Shown here: positions 52,880 through 64,000 of the stretch, piece after piece
Position numbering within the stretch: the stretch's first letter is position 1
How the letters are laid out: every line of letters starts with the position of its first letter
Origin: Atrina japonica
Taxonomy: Eukaryota > Mollusca > Bivalvia > Pterioida > Pinnidae
Length of the DNA: 64,000 bases
Assembly: GCA_030159075.1 (NCBI GenBank)
Contig: BROG01000156.1
Span: forward strand, 1 to 64,000
Reading direction: 5' to 3'
The notes under the pieces: model-generated
The model's input: the letters and a program-made list of their open reading frames with translations, nothing else
Told to the model about the DNA's origin: nothing
The model's database searches: none
Program-made: the position numbers and the translations under genes

Positions 52880-53033
52880 TTAAAATTCCTAAATATAAAA
52901 TTTCAGGATGTTCAAGATACATATACACATTTGGTGGATATTGGATAAACAAGGATTTTTGGAAATCCAGAGGTTGGATCAAGTGTCAAGGAGGAGAAAG
53001 CATTTCCCGTTTACCGGTCACAACCACGATTTA
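52880..53033 (-). repeat. PLE family A 3' tail, diverged
   Basis: Antisense: AGGATGTTCAAGATACATAT, TGGATAAACAAGGA, GGAAATCCAGAGGTTGGATC, then ACCGGTCACAACCACGATT. Confidence 0.7.
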
Positions 53034-53900
53034 ATGACTCCAAGTTCCCTTAAGACTATTGTCCCAACGCTTTTATTGTTAAATTTTTGTTCTTCCAAAA
53101 TGTGTATCAATATGTTTATATTGATGTTTCCATGCTTCAATCAATACTACAGGAAGAAAATTAAGCGTATGGGTGATTAGGATTCGACATCGTCAATTTA
53201 GCGAACAGTTAATTCGTGGTATATAAAGACAATAAGATATAATCAACATTTTATTGACAACCATTACAGAAATCTTGTCACCAATAATACAAAGAAATGC
53301 ACTGGGTATTAAAACACGAAAAAAGTTTACAGGCAAATCTACAGGTAGTTAGGAAAATTTTATGGAGGCGGGAAAAATGAAGAAAGTGGGAGGAATAGTT
53401 TATAACCAGACAATTCAACTTAGTTCTATAGTTCTCTATCATATACTTACTGCAAAATACTGGTTTTATAAATCTGATACAGGAGCCAGTAAGTGCCCTT
53501 TATCGCATACCCTGTATTAGCCCGCTATTTATCACACCTATTTAACCCTTTTTCTTGTGTTTTTATTCGGAAAATCGGGATTGTTTTCCGCTTTAGGTAG
53601 ATGCACAGTCTGTGATATTTAACAGCTAATTGTGAGAAGTTTTAAAGATTCTGAAATGAAAATGTGAATCCTATGATTTACTAAACATTCGATTGAAAAT
53701 GTGTAAAAATATTCCGCAGGTTCAAAACGACACAAATAGTTGTTCAGTTCGTATGTTTTAGATACGATTACAAGTACACGGAGTAGGCTATTGTCTTTAA
53801 CTTAATGTTTAGCCATGAACAACCTCAAAAAGAAGGCTTTACGTGAACTAGGCCTACACATTTATCTTTTCTTCAGTTATTTCAGATATATTTTAGTAAT
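53034..53900. other. AT-rich sequence without recognisable gene
   Basis: Nothing recognised. Confidence 0.4.
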
Positions 53901-54053
53901 ATAAAACACTTCAAATACCAAAATATAAATCTTTAGGATGTCCAGTATATAGATACTGATAATCTGGTAAAAATGGACAAACACGGACCTTTGAAAACCA
54001 AGAGGTGGAATCAAGTGCCATGGAGGAGTAAGCATCCCCTGTCGACCGGTCAC
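53901..54053 (-). repeat. PLE family A 3' tail
   Basis: Antisense: AAATATAAATCTTTAGGATG, ATGGACAAACACGGACC, GTGCCATGGAGGAGTAAGCA and CCCCTGTCGACCGGTCACA. One of the less diverged tails. Confidence 0.8.
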
Positions 54054-55586
<1,533 letters not shown>

Positions 55587-57254
55587 TGCTATTATTTGAC
55601 GTTTAACAGTATTTAATAACATACTGTATAAGTAACATATTGTACTCTTGGGGAACTTTGGTGTTTGCTTCATCAATGTGCATTTAGATATAAACTTTCT
55701 TTGAGGTTGAACAGAGCTGTATAAAACCGATATATTGGTATTGCAATATTAAACCTCCAATAAATTTTGCAAACAAACGAAGGCTGACAACGGTAGAGTA
55801 AAATACATACAACCTGGTGTGGTTGAGTACCGTTAGCCATTTCTTGACCTGGACGGGTTTAAATTTTGTGTAGTAGATTAAAATGACACTAGCAAGAGTT
55901 ATCGTTCTTGTTATCATATATACGGCTATCCAGTTGGTAAAAAGACCCAATTCTTGTGAAGCCTGTCATAACGCAAAAGTGAGTAGAATCGACCTAATGA
56001 TTATAAAATCCGCCCTCGCCAAGTTACTGAGTATGTGAATCGGACAAAACCACATGGTTAAAATACAAGTGAATCATAGTAGAATTTTGTATTTTTTGTT
56101 TTGTTCCCACAGAAAACTCGTTAAATTGTTAAATTCTCAGTGTTCAACTCGTAATCGGGGTTTCTTGAAACAAATTCACGTGAGATTTTGAATAATCAAT
56201 ATAGTCACTGAACATAAAAACGGATATGTATAACAAATATAATATCATAGCATAGCTTTACACTAGACTAGAACAAATGTCAGTTTGCATTAACTGGACG
56301 AGAAAACTATTTTTGATTCACTAGTAAAACCTATTTTTTGGTTAAACCTAGTTATTCTCATTAATGCGCTTTAAGAAGAGAAAAATGACGTTTAGCCGAG
56401 AAAACTGTACCAAAATAAAAGAAAAAAACCTAGCTTTAACTAGAGAAAAATGCAGGTTAAATTGCCCTGGTTTAACCTAGAAAAAAAATCAAACTTTGCC
56501 AAATCATTTGACTTTGACGTGACTTAGTAAGTTTCCTTTCCTCAATTTGCAAATTCAAGTTAAACAACACTGACGGTTTCCCATGTAATACGGTTATATT
56601 GAGGATTTTTAACAATATAATGATTTTAACCACGACAAAATATAAACCAGCAAGCGTTTAACAATGTTTTAAACCTTTTAAGTATTTATTGCATGATTAA
56701 TCAAAATATTGCAATTTTATGATCTTTTATGATCAACGTCAATTGCAGGTATAATTGCATAATTATATAACAGAGTTTCTCTTTATATTTACATCTGATT
56801 TTGTCGTTTCCTCTAAAGGTAGCAATGTTCGTGCGGGGACTCACATGTAATTTCCGCCATTAGCAGCAATATTTGTTATGTAAAGCAAATCATTCTGACC
56901 TTGTGTGAAGCGATGACCTCCAGTCTGTTTAGAACTTTTTTTTTCTTTTACGCTATCAAATCTCTATTTCAATCCCACACTGAAAATGCAAGCCATGAAA
57001 AGCAGATATATTGCAAAAATAAAATTTTGTCTACCTGGATATTTTAATCCCTGTTTATTTTCGCCACTTTGTGACAGAAACCATATTTATTCTATATTAT
57101 AAATCCATCCCTTATTATAACAGTCAAGTGGGTGACATTTATGTTACAATTATGTGGCTTGATATTTTTGTCTTCACTCTTAATTCGTTCTTTCATCTAA
57201 AAGCGTAAATTAAACAAGATCGCAAATTCTTAAGTGTATCATACATAAACTAGA
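55587..57254. other. AT-rich sequence without recognisable gene
   Basis: Nothing recognised. Confidence 0.45.
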
Positions 57255-57350
57255 CATGTGGGTTCAATAGTAATTGCCATTCACATTGGATCAGTTGGCT
57301 AGAGTGTTCGAATCGCAAGTTCAATTCCTAGGATCTGGTCAATAATAAGA
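57255..57350 (+). mobile_element. Possible tRNA-derived SINE head
   Basis: TTGGATCAGTTGGCTAGAGT followed about 20 bases later by AGTTCAATTCCTA resembles A and B boxes of a tRNA-like head. No body or tail from either family follows. Confidence 0.35.
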
Positions 57351-57359
57351 CTTTTATCT

Positions 57360-57525
57360 TCACCAAGCGTTCAGCATATGAAATGAAAGTCGTTGGTAAT
57401 TAGGTTGAGACGATGAACCAATAATATTCCATATCTCGGCAGCAATGGCATGTTCCTTATTGTTACATTGAGAGTAAATATTAATGATATAAATTCTAAC
57501 ACCAACGTCATGGTTTTGCAAAAAG
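57360..57525 (-). pseudogene. Possible LINE endonuclease fragment
   Basis: Minus-strand translation HDVGVRIYIINIYSQCNNKE resembles the IINIYSPC segment of LINE endonucleases. Only about 40 residues, with nothing recognisable around it. Other explanations are open. Confidence 0.3.
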
Positions 57526-57751
57526 AAAATAAAATAAAAAGAAAAAAAGAAAAATAATAATAAAAACAAAAATAATAATCAGTTGAGTTCGAATTGAAAA
57601 TATAATTAAAAAACATAGAGTGGTATGATACAAGACCAAAGCAACCTAAGTGTAAATATGAATATCGTAGCTTTGGAGAGGTGAAAGTCGTTTTGATATT
57701 CCTTAAATGTCGTTTAATGTATAGCTTTAAGGATGATACATAATTAATATA

Positions 57752-57849
<98 letters not shown>
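57752..57849. repeat. 98-base G homopolymer
   Basis: Uninterrupted G from 57752 to 57849 in AT-rich surroundings. Confidence 0.9.
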
Positions 57850-57850
<1 letters not shown>

Positions 57851-58389
57851 TGAATATATGTAATAGTAATGGAATACACTGTACTAGCAATAAAAGGATG
57901 TCAAAATGAAATACATTGTATATGTTTCTTCATGTAATGTTGTAGATATAAATACACAAAGTAATTGATTTACTATTGATAATCTGGGTAAATGATTTCC
58001 CCCAGTGCTTCTCGAGTGTCATCAGTGAGAGCACTACAATAATACGAAATATGATTAAGAACGTACAGGAATATAGTAAAAGTTGAAAAAACGGTCAGTT
58101 ATATTCTGGACCGTATTATATTTACACCACAACACATACAAAACCGGACAAATGTTACGAATATCCATTTATTGTTATCCTCCCGTTAAATCGTGGTTTT
58201 CGTAGTAAAATATATATTATTTATACATATATCTGAGATTTTTTATTTTATAAAGATAAAACTAAGGTTATATTTTTGAAAAATCGTGACGAAACCTGAT
58301 TTCTCTCCAGTTAATGACAAAATATAAAAACAAAGACAAAATAAGATATAATGGAAGTAAAACTAGGTCTTACTCTTTTATATGATTTT
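57850..58389. other. AT-rich sequence without recognisable gene
   Basis: Nothing recognised. Confidence 0.4.
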
Positions 58390-59540
58390 AGGTCATGAAG
58401 AACATTGTTTTGTAAAGGAAGACTCTGATTCCAATAACAAGTACAGTGAGGACGATATTATCAAGATGCTGGGGTTTCTAGTAGACAACTAGACAACTTT
58501 TTTTGCTGGAAAAGTTTTCCAGCAGATTGTTGGCATTCCAATGGGTACCAATTGTGCACCTCTTTTGGCTAACATATTTTTGTATTCATATGAAGCGGAA
58601 TTTATACAGTGTCTGCTCTCCAAAGGAAACAAACAACTAGCATCTCGGTTTAATTTTACTTATAGGTATATCGACGATGTTCTGTCCATACATAATTTAG
58701 AATTTCAGAATTACCTCGGCCAGATGTATCCTGTTGAGCTAAAGATCAATGAGACGACAGGGAGCAACACATCTGCTTCTTACCTAGATTTACTTCTGTC
58801 GATTTGAAAGGACGGTCAACTTCACAAATCCCTTTAAGATTAACGCGACGATTTCAATGTTCATATAACGAACTTCCCGTTTCTACGTAGTAATATTCCA
58901 TCTTCTCGTGCCTATGGCGTTTTCATTTCACAACTTATACGTTAAGCCAGGGCATTCTCTTCTTATGAATGTTTTATTCTGAGAACATTCGACTGGCTTC
59001 TTATGACATTGTTTTTATCTTGAGTAACAAACACGAAAATTTTCTGGCATTTGTTTTACATAAACTTTCGGCTATACTTTTAGAGATATTATTTTGGCCT
59101 TGTATGATACCATTTATCTTTAGAAAAAACACATACTTTTCAAGAAACTTGAAGTTAAATGGTCATAAACGATATCGGGAGCATCTTTGGTATTAAAATA
59201 TTTAATGTTTTATGGTCAATACGGGGATCTTGTTAAACATAATGAAGTCCCATTCAATATAAATATTAGATAGTATTCTGGAGCACGGTCACAGACAGTG
59301 ACGCCCTTTCACCAGTCGTGCTATTTACCGAACTTGACCTTATCACCAAAATTGACCTTCTCACCGAATTTGACTAGAAAGGTTTCCGTGGAACTTTTGC
59401 GACGGGTGTGGTATGCCAGTTGAAGATGCTGACTCCTTCCGGACACCTGGTACAGTTTGAGATTCACAATTGTTGAGACCATTTACACATCTAATTCGTC
59501 GTGTTATAATGGACTTGAGTTTTGATTATCGAATGATACT
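58390..59540 (+). pseudogene. Penelope-like element (family B), reverse-transcriptase core to 3' end
   Basis: Translation gives SDSNNKYSEDDIIKMLGF, a stop near 58489, then VFQQIVGIPMGTNCAPLL, FLYSYEAEFIQ, FNFTYRYIDDVLSI (YIDD at 58667-58678) and SASYLDLLLSI. A stop at 58805 is followed by DFNVHITNFPFL, AYGVFISQLIR and SSYECFILRT. After an insert of foreign sequence come YGQYGDLVKHNEVP and a non-coding tail with TTGCGACGGGTGTG. GIPMGTNCAPLL and YIDD are hallmark PLE reverse-transcriptase motifs. Several stops and the insert make it inactive. Upstream parts and any GIY-YIG endonuclease are absent. Confidence 0.85.
58998..59200 (+). mobile_element. Hammerhead-unit fragment nested in PLE-B
   Basis: Contains TTTCGGCTATACTTTTAGAG, ATATTATTTTGGCCTTGTAT and ACACATACTTTTCAA in the same order as the 364-bp units. 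It ends in a degraded hammerhead that has lost CTGATGA but keeps AAACGATATCG. It splits the PLE-B C-terminal coding region. Confidence 0.7.
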
Positions 59541-59561
59541 TTAGCAAGCCATATGAAAGGC

Positions 59562-62500
59562 AATGTGAATTATGTTGTTGTGTTTGTTTGTTTATGTTAT
59601 TTTATTGTTTTTGATGTTGATGTGTATTTGATCTTGGAATATGGTAATTGTTTTGTGTGTGTTGTTTTGTGTTCTATGTATTGTTATTGTGTTGATGTTG
59701 TTGATGATTTGTTGTGATGTTGATTTAATTTTGATTTATTGTTTGTTGTTGAATTGTTGCATATGTGTGTGTTGGTTTTGTGTGTTGTTGATTATTGAAT
59801 AATATTATATTTGGTGTTGGCTATTGTGTGTTGAATTATGGTATTCGTTGTATGTTTTTTTGATGTGTTGTAATTCGTAATTGTTGTTATTTATGTTTGT
59901 GATGAAGATGTTTGATTTGTTTCTGATATGTTTTTTAATTGGTGTTGATTATTTTTTGTTTTGTACTGTGTTTTGTTGTTTCTGTTTTGTTGATGTTATG
60001 TGTGTTTGTGTTGATGTGTGGTTATGTATTGATTATGATGATGTGTATTTATGTTTTTCTTTATGATTTGGTTATTGTTTGTGAATGATTGTTGTTGTGT
60101 TTGATTGTTGGTGTGTGTTTTTTATTATATGTGTGATGAATTAATGTGTTAATGAATGTTGATGTTATGTGTTTTGATGATACAATAATTATTTATTTGG
60201 ATGATTGTTTTGTGTTTATTGTTATGTATGATTTGTTTGATGATGGTCTGTGATATGTATTTAGTGTGTTTTTTCTGTTATGCAATTGATAGTTTGTGTG
60301 TTATTGTTGTTTTTTATTTGTTGATTGTTTTTGTGAATATGTTGTTGCTATATGGTTTGATATGTGATGGTGTTTTGTTATGTGTGTAATTATGATTGAA
60401 TGTGGTTGTATATGTGTTGTGTTTTTTTACTGTATATTTGTGATTGGTGTATTATGTGAATGTAAACTGTGATGGGTTGATTTTGTTGATCTGCTTGTGA
60501 TGATGTGATTGTGTGTGTTGTTTGTTTTTTGATTGACTATGTTTGTAATGTGTGATTTTTTATTTTGATTGTGTATTGTTTTTGTGTTATTGTGAATTGT
60601 TGCTGTATTTATATGCATTTTGAATTTTGCATTTTTTGTGTTTGTATTTTTGTTTTGTTTTTTTTTTTTTGTTATTGTTGTGTCTGTTTGTTTTGTTTAT
60701 GATTTTGTTGAAATGTGTATGAACTAGTTGTGATGTGAATTTGATTTAATTTTTATGTTGTTAATGTTTGTTTTTATTGATTGTTGAATGATTGTGATGT
60801 AAATGTAGATGTGTTGATTGTTTAGTTTGTGATTTGTTGATTTGTTTTTTATGTTAATTTGTTGTTTTGTTTTTTTGTTCTTGCTATTTGGTGATGTATA
60901 TTGTTATGAATTGTATGATGTGATGTTGTATGTTGTGATTTGATGTTGTATTTTGTGTGATTGTTTAATGATATGAATTGTATGTTTTATTTGTGGATGT
61001 GTGATGTTGTTATTTTGTGTGTGTGATATGTAAATGTGTATGTTTTAATGAATTTGATATGTGTTTTTCTTTGTGATGTGATGTGGTGTTTTGATTATAT
61101 GTGTTCGATATTGATAATGTGTGTTGATGTTTATTATTTTTTTTGTGTTTTGATGTGTGATGTTGTGAGTGATGATTTTTTGATGTTGTTATGTTGTGTA
61201 TGTTGATTATTATATGATGTATGTTGTATGATTTTTTTTTTTTTTTGTGTTTTTTTAATTTTGTGTTGATTATAATAATTTTTTCGTTGTGATGTTTATT
61301 GTAATTTGTATCGTATTTGAGTTATGTAAATTTTTTGTTTGATTATATTTGATTTTTGTGTTGTGTATTATTATGATTGTTTTGTTTGAATTGTTGTGTT
61401 GTTGCTTGATTGTGGGGTATTTGATGTGACTATGACTATGTGTTGTAACTGTGTTATGTGCTTTGTGTGTTTTTGATGTGTTTGTGTGTGTTGTGTGTGT
61501 GTTGTATTATTATGTGGTGTGTGTTTGTATGAATGTGTATTGGTTTGTTTTTTTTATCTTTTTTTGTGTGATATATTTATGTGAATGTTGGATTGAATGT
61601 GATGTAATGATGATGTGTGTTGTTGGGTTGATTGTTTTGTGTGATTTGATTGTAGTTTGATTTGTATGATATGTTATGTGATTTTTGTGATGTGTTTGTG
61701 TTGTGTTGTGATTGTGATTGTGTTATGTGTGTATATGTGATTTTGATGATTTGAATGTGATTGGTGTTTGATATAATATGTTTTATTGAGTGTGATTGTA
61801 TGTTGATTTTTTGTTCTGATGTGATTGATGTTGATGTTTTTTTTTTTGTGTTGTTTGTGATTGATCCCCCGTTGTGTTGTTTTATGATTGTGGTTGTGTG
61901 TTATTGATGTTGATTGATGTTTGTTATGATGTGTTTTGATATGTAATTTGTTTTGTATTGTTGTGTGATGGTTTTGTGTGTGTTATTGATGTTATTTTGA
62001 TGTTATATTGTTTGTGTTGTGATTGTGTTATTTGATTTTGTATTTTTGTGATGATGATTTTGTGATTATGATGTTTTGTAATGTGTTGTAATTTGATTTT
62101 GTGCTGATGTGATTGTGGTGATTGTGATTTTGATTTTGATGTAGATATTTTGTGTTTGTGTGAATGTTTATTTATTTTTTGATTCGTTTGTGTGTTGTGT
62201 TTGTGTGTGTTATGATTGTGTTTAATTTAATGATTTATTATGTGTATTCTGATTGTATGATTTGAAATGTAGTTGATTTATATTGATGGTTTGTGTGATA
62301 TGTATATTGATGTTGTTGTGTGCTTTTGTTGTGTATTAATATGTTGTGTATTTTTGTGTTTGTAGTGATGAATTGTGAATGTGGAATTGTGTATAATTTG
62401 ATGTGTTGAGAATGTTGTTGATCTTGTGTTGTTGTGATGTATGAATTTGAATTATTGTTAATTGATGTTTTTTGTTTATTGATATGATTGATTTGTGATG

Positions 62501-64000
62501 TTATGTTTGTTTGATTGTATTTTGATTGATATTATTTTAATATTGTGTATTTGATTGTTGCTTGTATGTTTTGTGTTGTACTTTGAATTTTTGTGTGTTG
62601 TGTGAATTGTTATGTTATTTTATTGATTTGTTGTGTGATTTGTGATGTTTGTTGAATGAGTCTGATTGATGTGTTGTTGTGTGTTATATGTATTATTATT
62701 GATTTTTTATGCTTGATTGTGGTATGTGTAATGTGATTATCTGTGTGCATTTATGATGATGTATGTGTGATTATGGATTTGTGTGATGTTGTGTTATGTG
62801 TGATTTTTGATTGTTGATTATGTATTGATTATTTGTTTTTTTGTGATTAATGTTGTGTTGAATTGTATGATTGTTTTGTGTTTGTCGTGATGTGTATGTT
62901 GTATATTCTGTGTATTTTGTTATTTGTTTATTTATGTGATGTTTATGGATGTTTGTATGTGTGTGAATGTGATGTGATTATTTGATGATGATTTTGTGAT
63001 GCTTGTAATGTTGTTTATTGTGATTTTGTGTGATTCTGTGTGTTTTTTTGATGTGTGAATGTTGATTGATTTGATTTGATTGTTGTGTTGTTTGTTGTGT
63101 GTTGGTTTTGATGTTGAATGTAGTAATGATTTGATTGTTTTTGATGTTGATGTTGTTTGATTAATCGTGTTGAATTGATGTGTTGTGTTTGTTGTTTATT
63201 TTGATTTATTTTTTTTTTTGTTCTGTTGATGTTGATGTTGATCTTTTGTTTGTGCTGTGTGTTGTGATGTGTTATGTTGTATTGGGTTTGTTTGGTTGTT
63301 GATGTTTTGTGATTTTTGGTCTGTGTTGATTGTTGTGATGTTTGATTTGATTTTTTGTGTTTGGTTTTGAATTGATGTTAATTTTTTTTATGTTTTCTAT
63401 TTCGATGTTGTTTTGATATTGTTTTTATTATTGTTTGTTGTGTGTGTTGTTATGTTTCGTTTGGTGTACTAATTGTTATTTGTGTTGTTTTCTGATGTGT
63501 TTTTTTGATTTGATGTTGTGATATTTTGTGATTTGTTTTGTGATGTTGTTGATTGTTGTGATGTTTTAGTTTTGATGATTGCTGATCGTGATTTGTTTGT
63601 TTTTGTTGATGTTGTGTTTTAATGGTGTTATAATGAATGTTGTTGATTTTTGTGGTATGTTTGTGTGAATTTTATGTGATATGTGTTTGTGTTTTAGATG
63701 ATGTGTTGATGTATTATGTTGATTGGTGTGTTGTTGTTGTGTTGTTGTGTGTTGTGTGATCATTGTGTGTGTGTTCGTGATTTTTTGTTGTTTGATTTGT
63801 GTTTGTTATATGATTGTGGTGTTGATTGTTGTGATGTTGTTTTGATTGTTGATGTTGTGTATTGTGTTGTTTTTGTTTGTATTGTTTGTTGAATTATGTT
63901 TATGTTGAATCGTGGTTGATGTGATGTCTTGAATTTTTGATTATGTTTGTTTGTGTTGTTTACTGTTGTATTTTGATTTGTGTGTGTTTGATGTTGTTGT
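59562..64000. repeat. C-depleted, T/G-rich low-complexity block, runs off the window end
   Basis: From 59562 onward the given strand is built almost entirely of T, G and A. Lines of 60 bases typically hold none to three C. It is dominated by TGTG, TGTT, TGAT and TTGT words without a fixed period. No gene, repeat landmark or microsatellite of regular unit appears. The start is abrupt, about 20 bp after the PLE-B remnant. Open frames in it (both strands) are composition artefacts. Confidence 0.9.

Noticed and set aside
59881..63763. Several 60-70 residue frames in the C-depleted block
   Set aside because: Residue use is dictated by the T/G/A composition, with no motifs on either strand.

Overview
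The window is eukaryotic, AT-rich, non-coding, repeat-dense DNA. Bivalve-type tRNA-derived SINEs, Penelope-like retroelements (PLEs) with small hammerhead-ribozyme repeats, a Tx1/L1-like LINE, abundant (GA)n/(TA)n/tetranucleotide arrays and a GPR158-like receptor exon fit a mollusc, most likely a bivalve. This placement is inference from repeat families, not a species call. There are no bacterial features, no rRNA and no credible functional tRNA.

Layout. 1-11.8 kb: AT-rich DNA with SINEs, a tandem interspersed repeat (1.7-3.05 kb), a chimeric ribozyme/PLE element (7.29-8.19 kb) and a PLE reverse-transcriptase remnant (10.9-11.5 kb). 11.82-16.97 kb: a LINE copy with ORF1 and ORF2 remnants, a poly(A) tail and a perfect 15-bp target-site duplication. 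17-28 kb: microsatellites, SINEs, a 19-unit minisatellite carrying 5'-splice-site-like motifs, and several PLE 3' ends. 28.7-29.5 kb, minus strand: the only convincing host-gene exon, an N-terminal extracellular exon of a GPR158/GPR179-like class C receptor with splice signals on both sides. 31.6-35.3 kb: two tandem arrays of hammerhead-bearing units. 36-47 kb: PLE ends, a 71-nt foldback, a segmental duplication, a second minisatellite and a pogo/Tigger-like MITE. 48.7-50.2 kb: a duplicated higher-order tetranucleotide array. 52-57 kb: further PLE/ribozyme relics. 57.75 kb: a 98-base G run. 58.4-59.5 kb: the best PLE reverse-transcriptase remnant, itself interrupted by a ribozyme-unit fragment. 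59.56 kb to the end: a 4.4-kb block almost devoid of C on the given strand.

The most interesting system is the set of hammerhead-ribozyme units (six recognisable cores plus three decayed ones), including a 364-bp tandem dimer of retrozyme type, and their repeated physical association with PLE 3' ends. Hammerheads in PLEs and in animal retrozymes are already known. What looks unusual here is the chimeric unit (PLE 3' end in antisense joined to a hammerhead), found once as a nested insertion and again as a tandem repeat.
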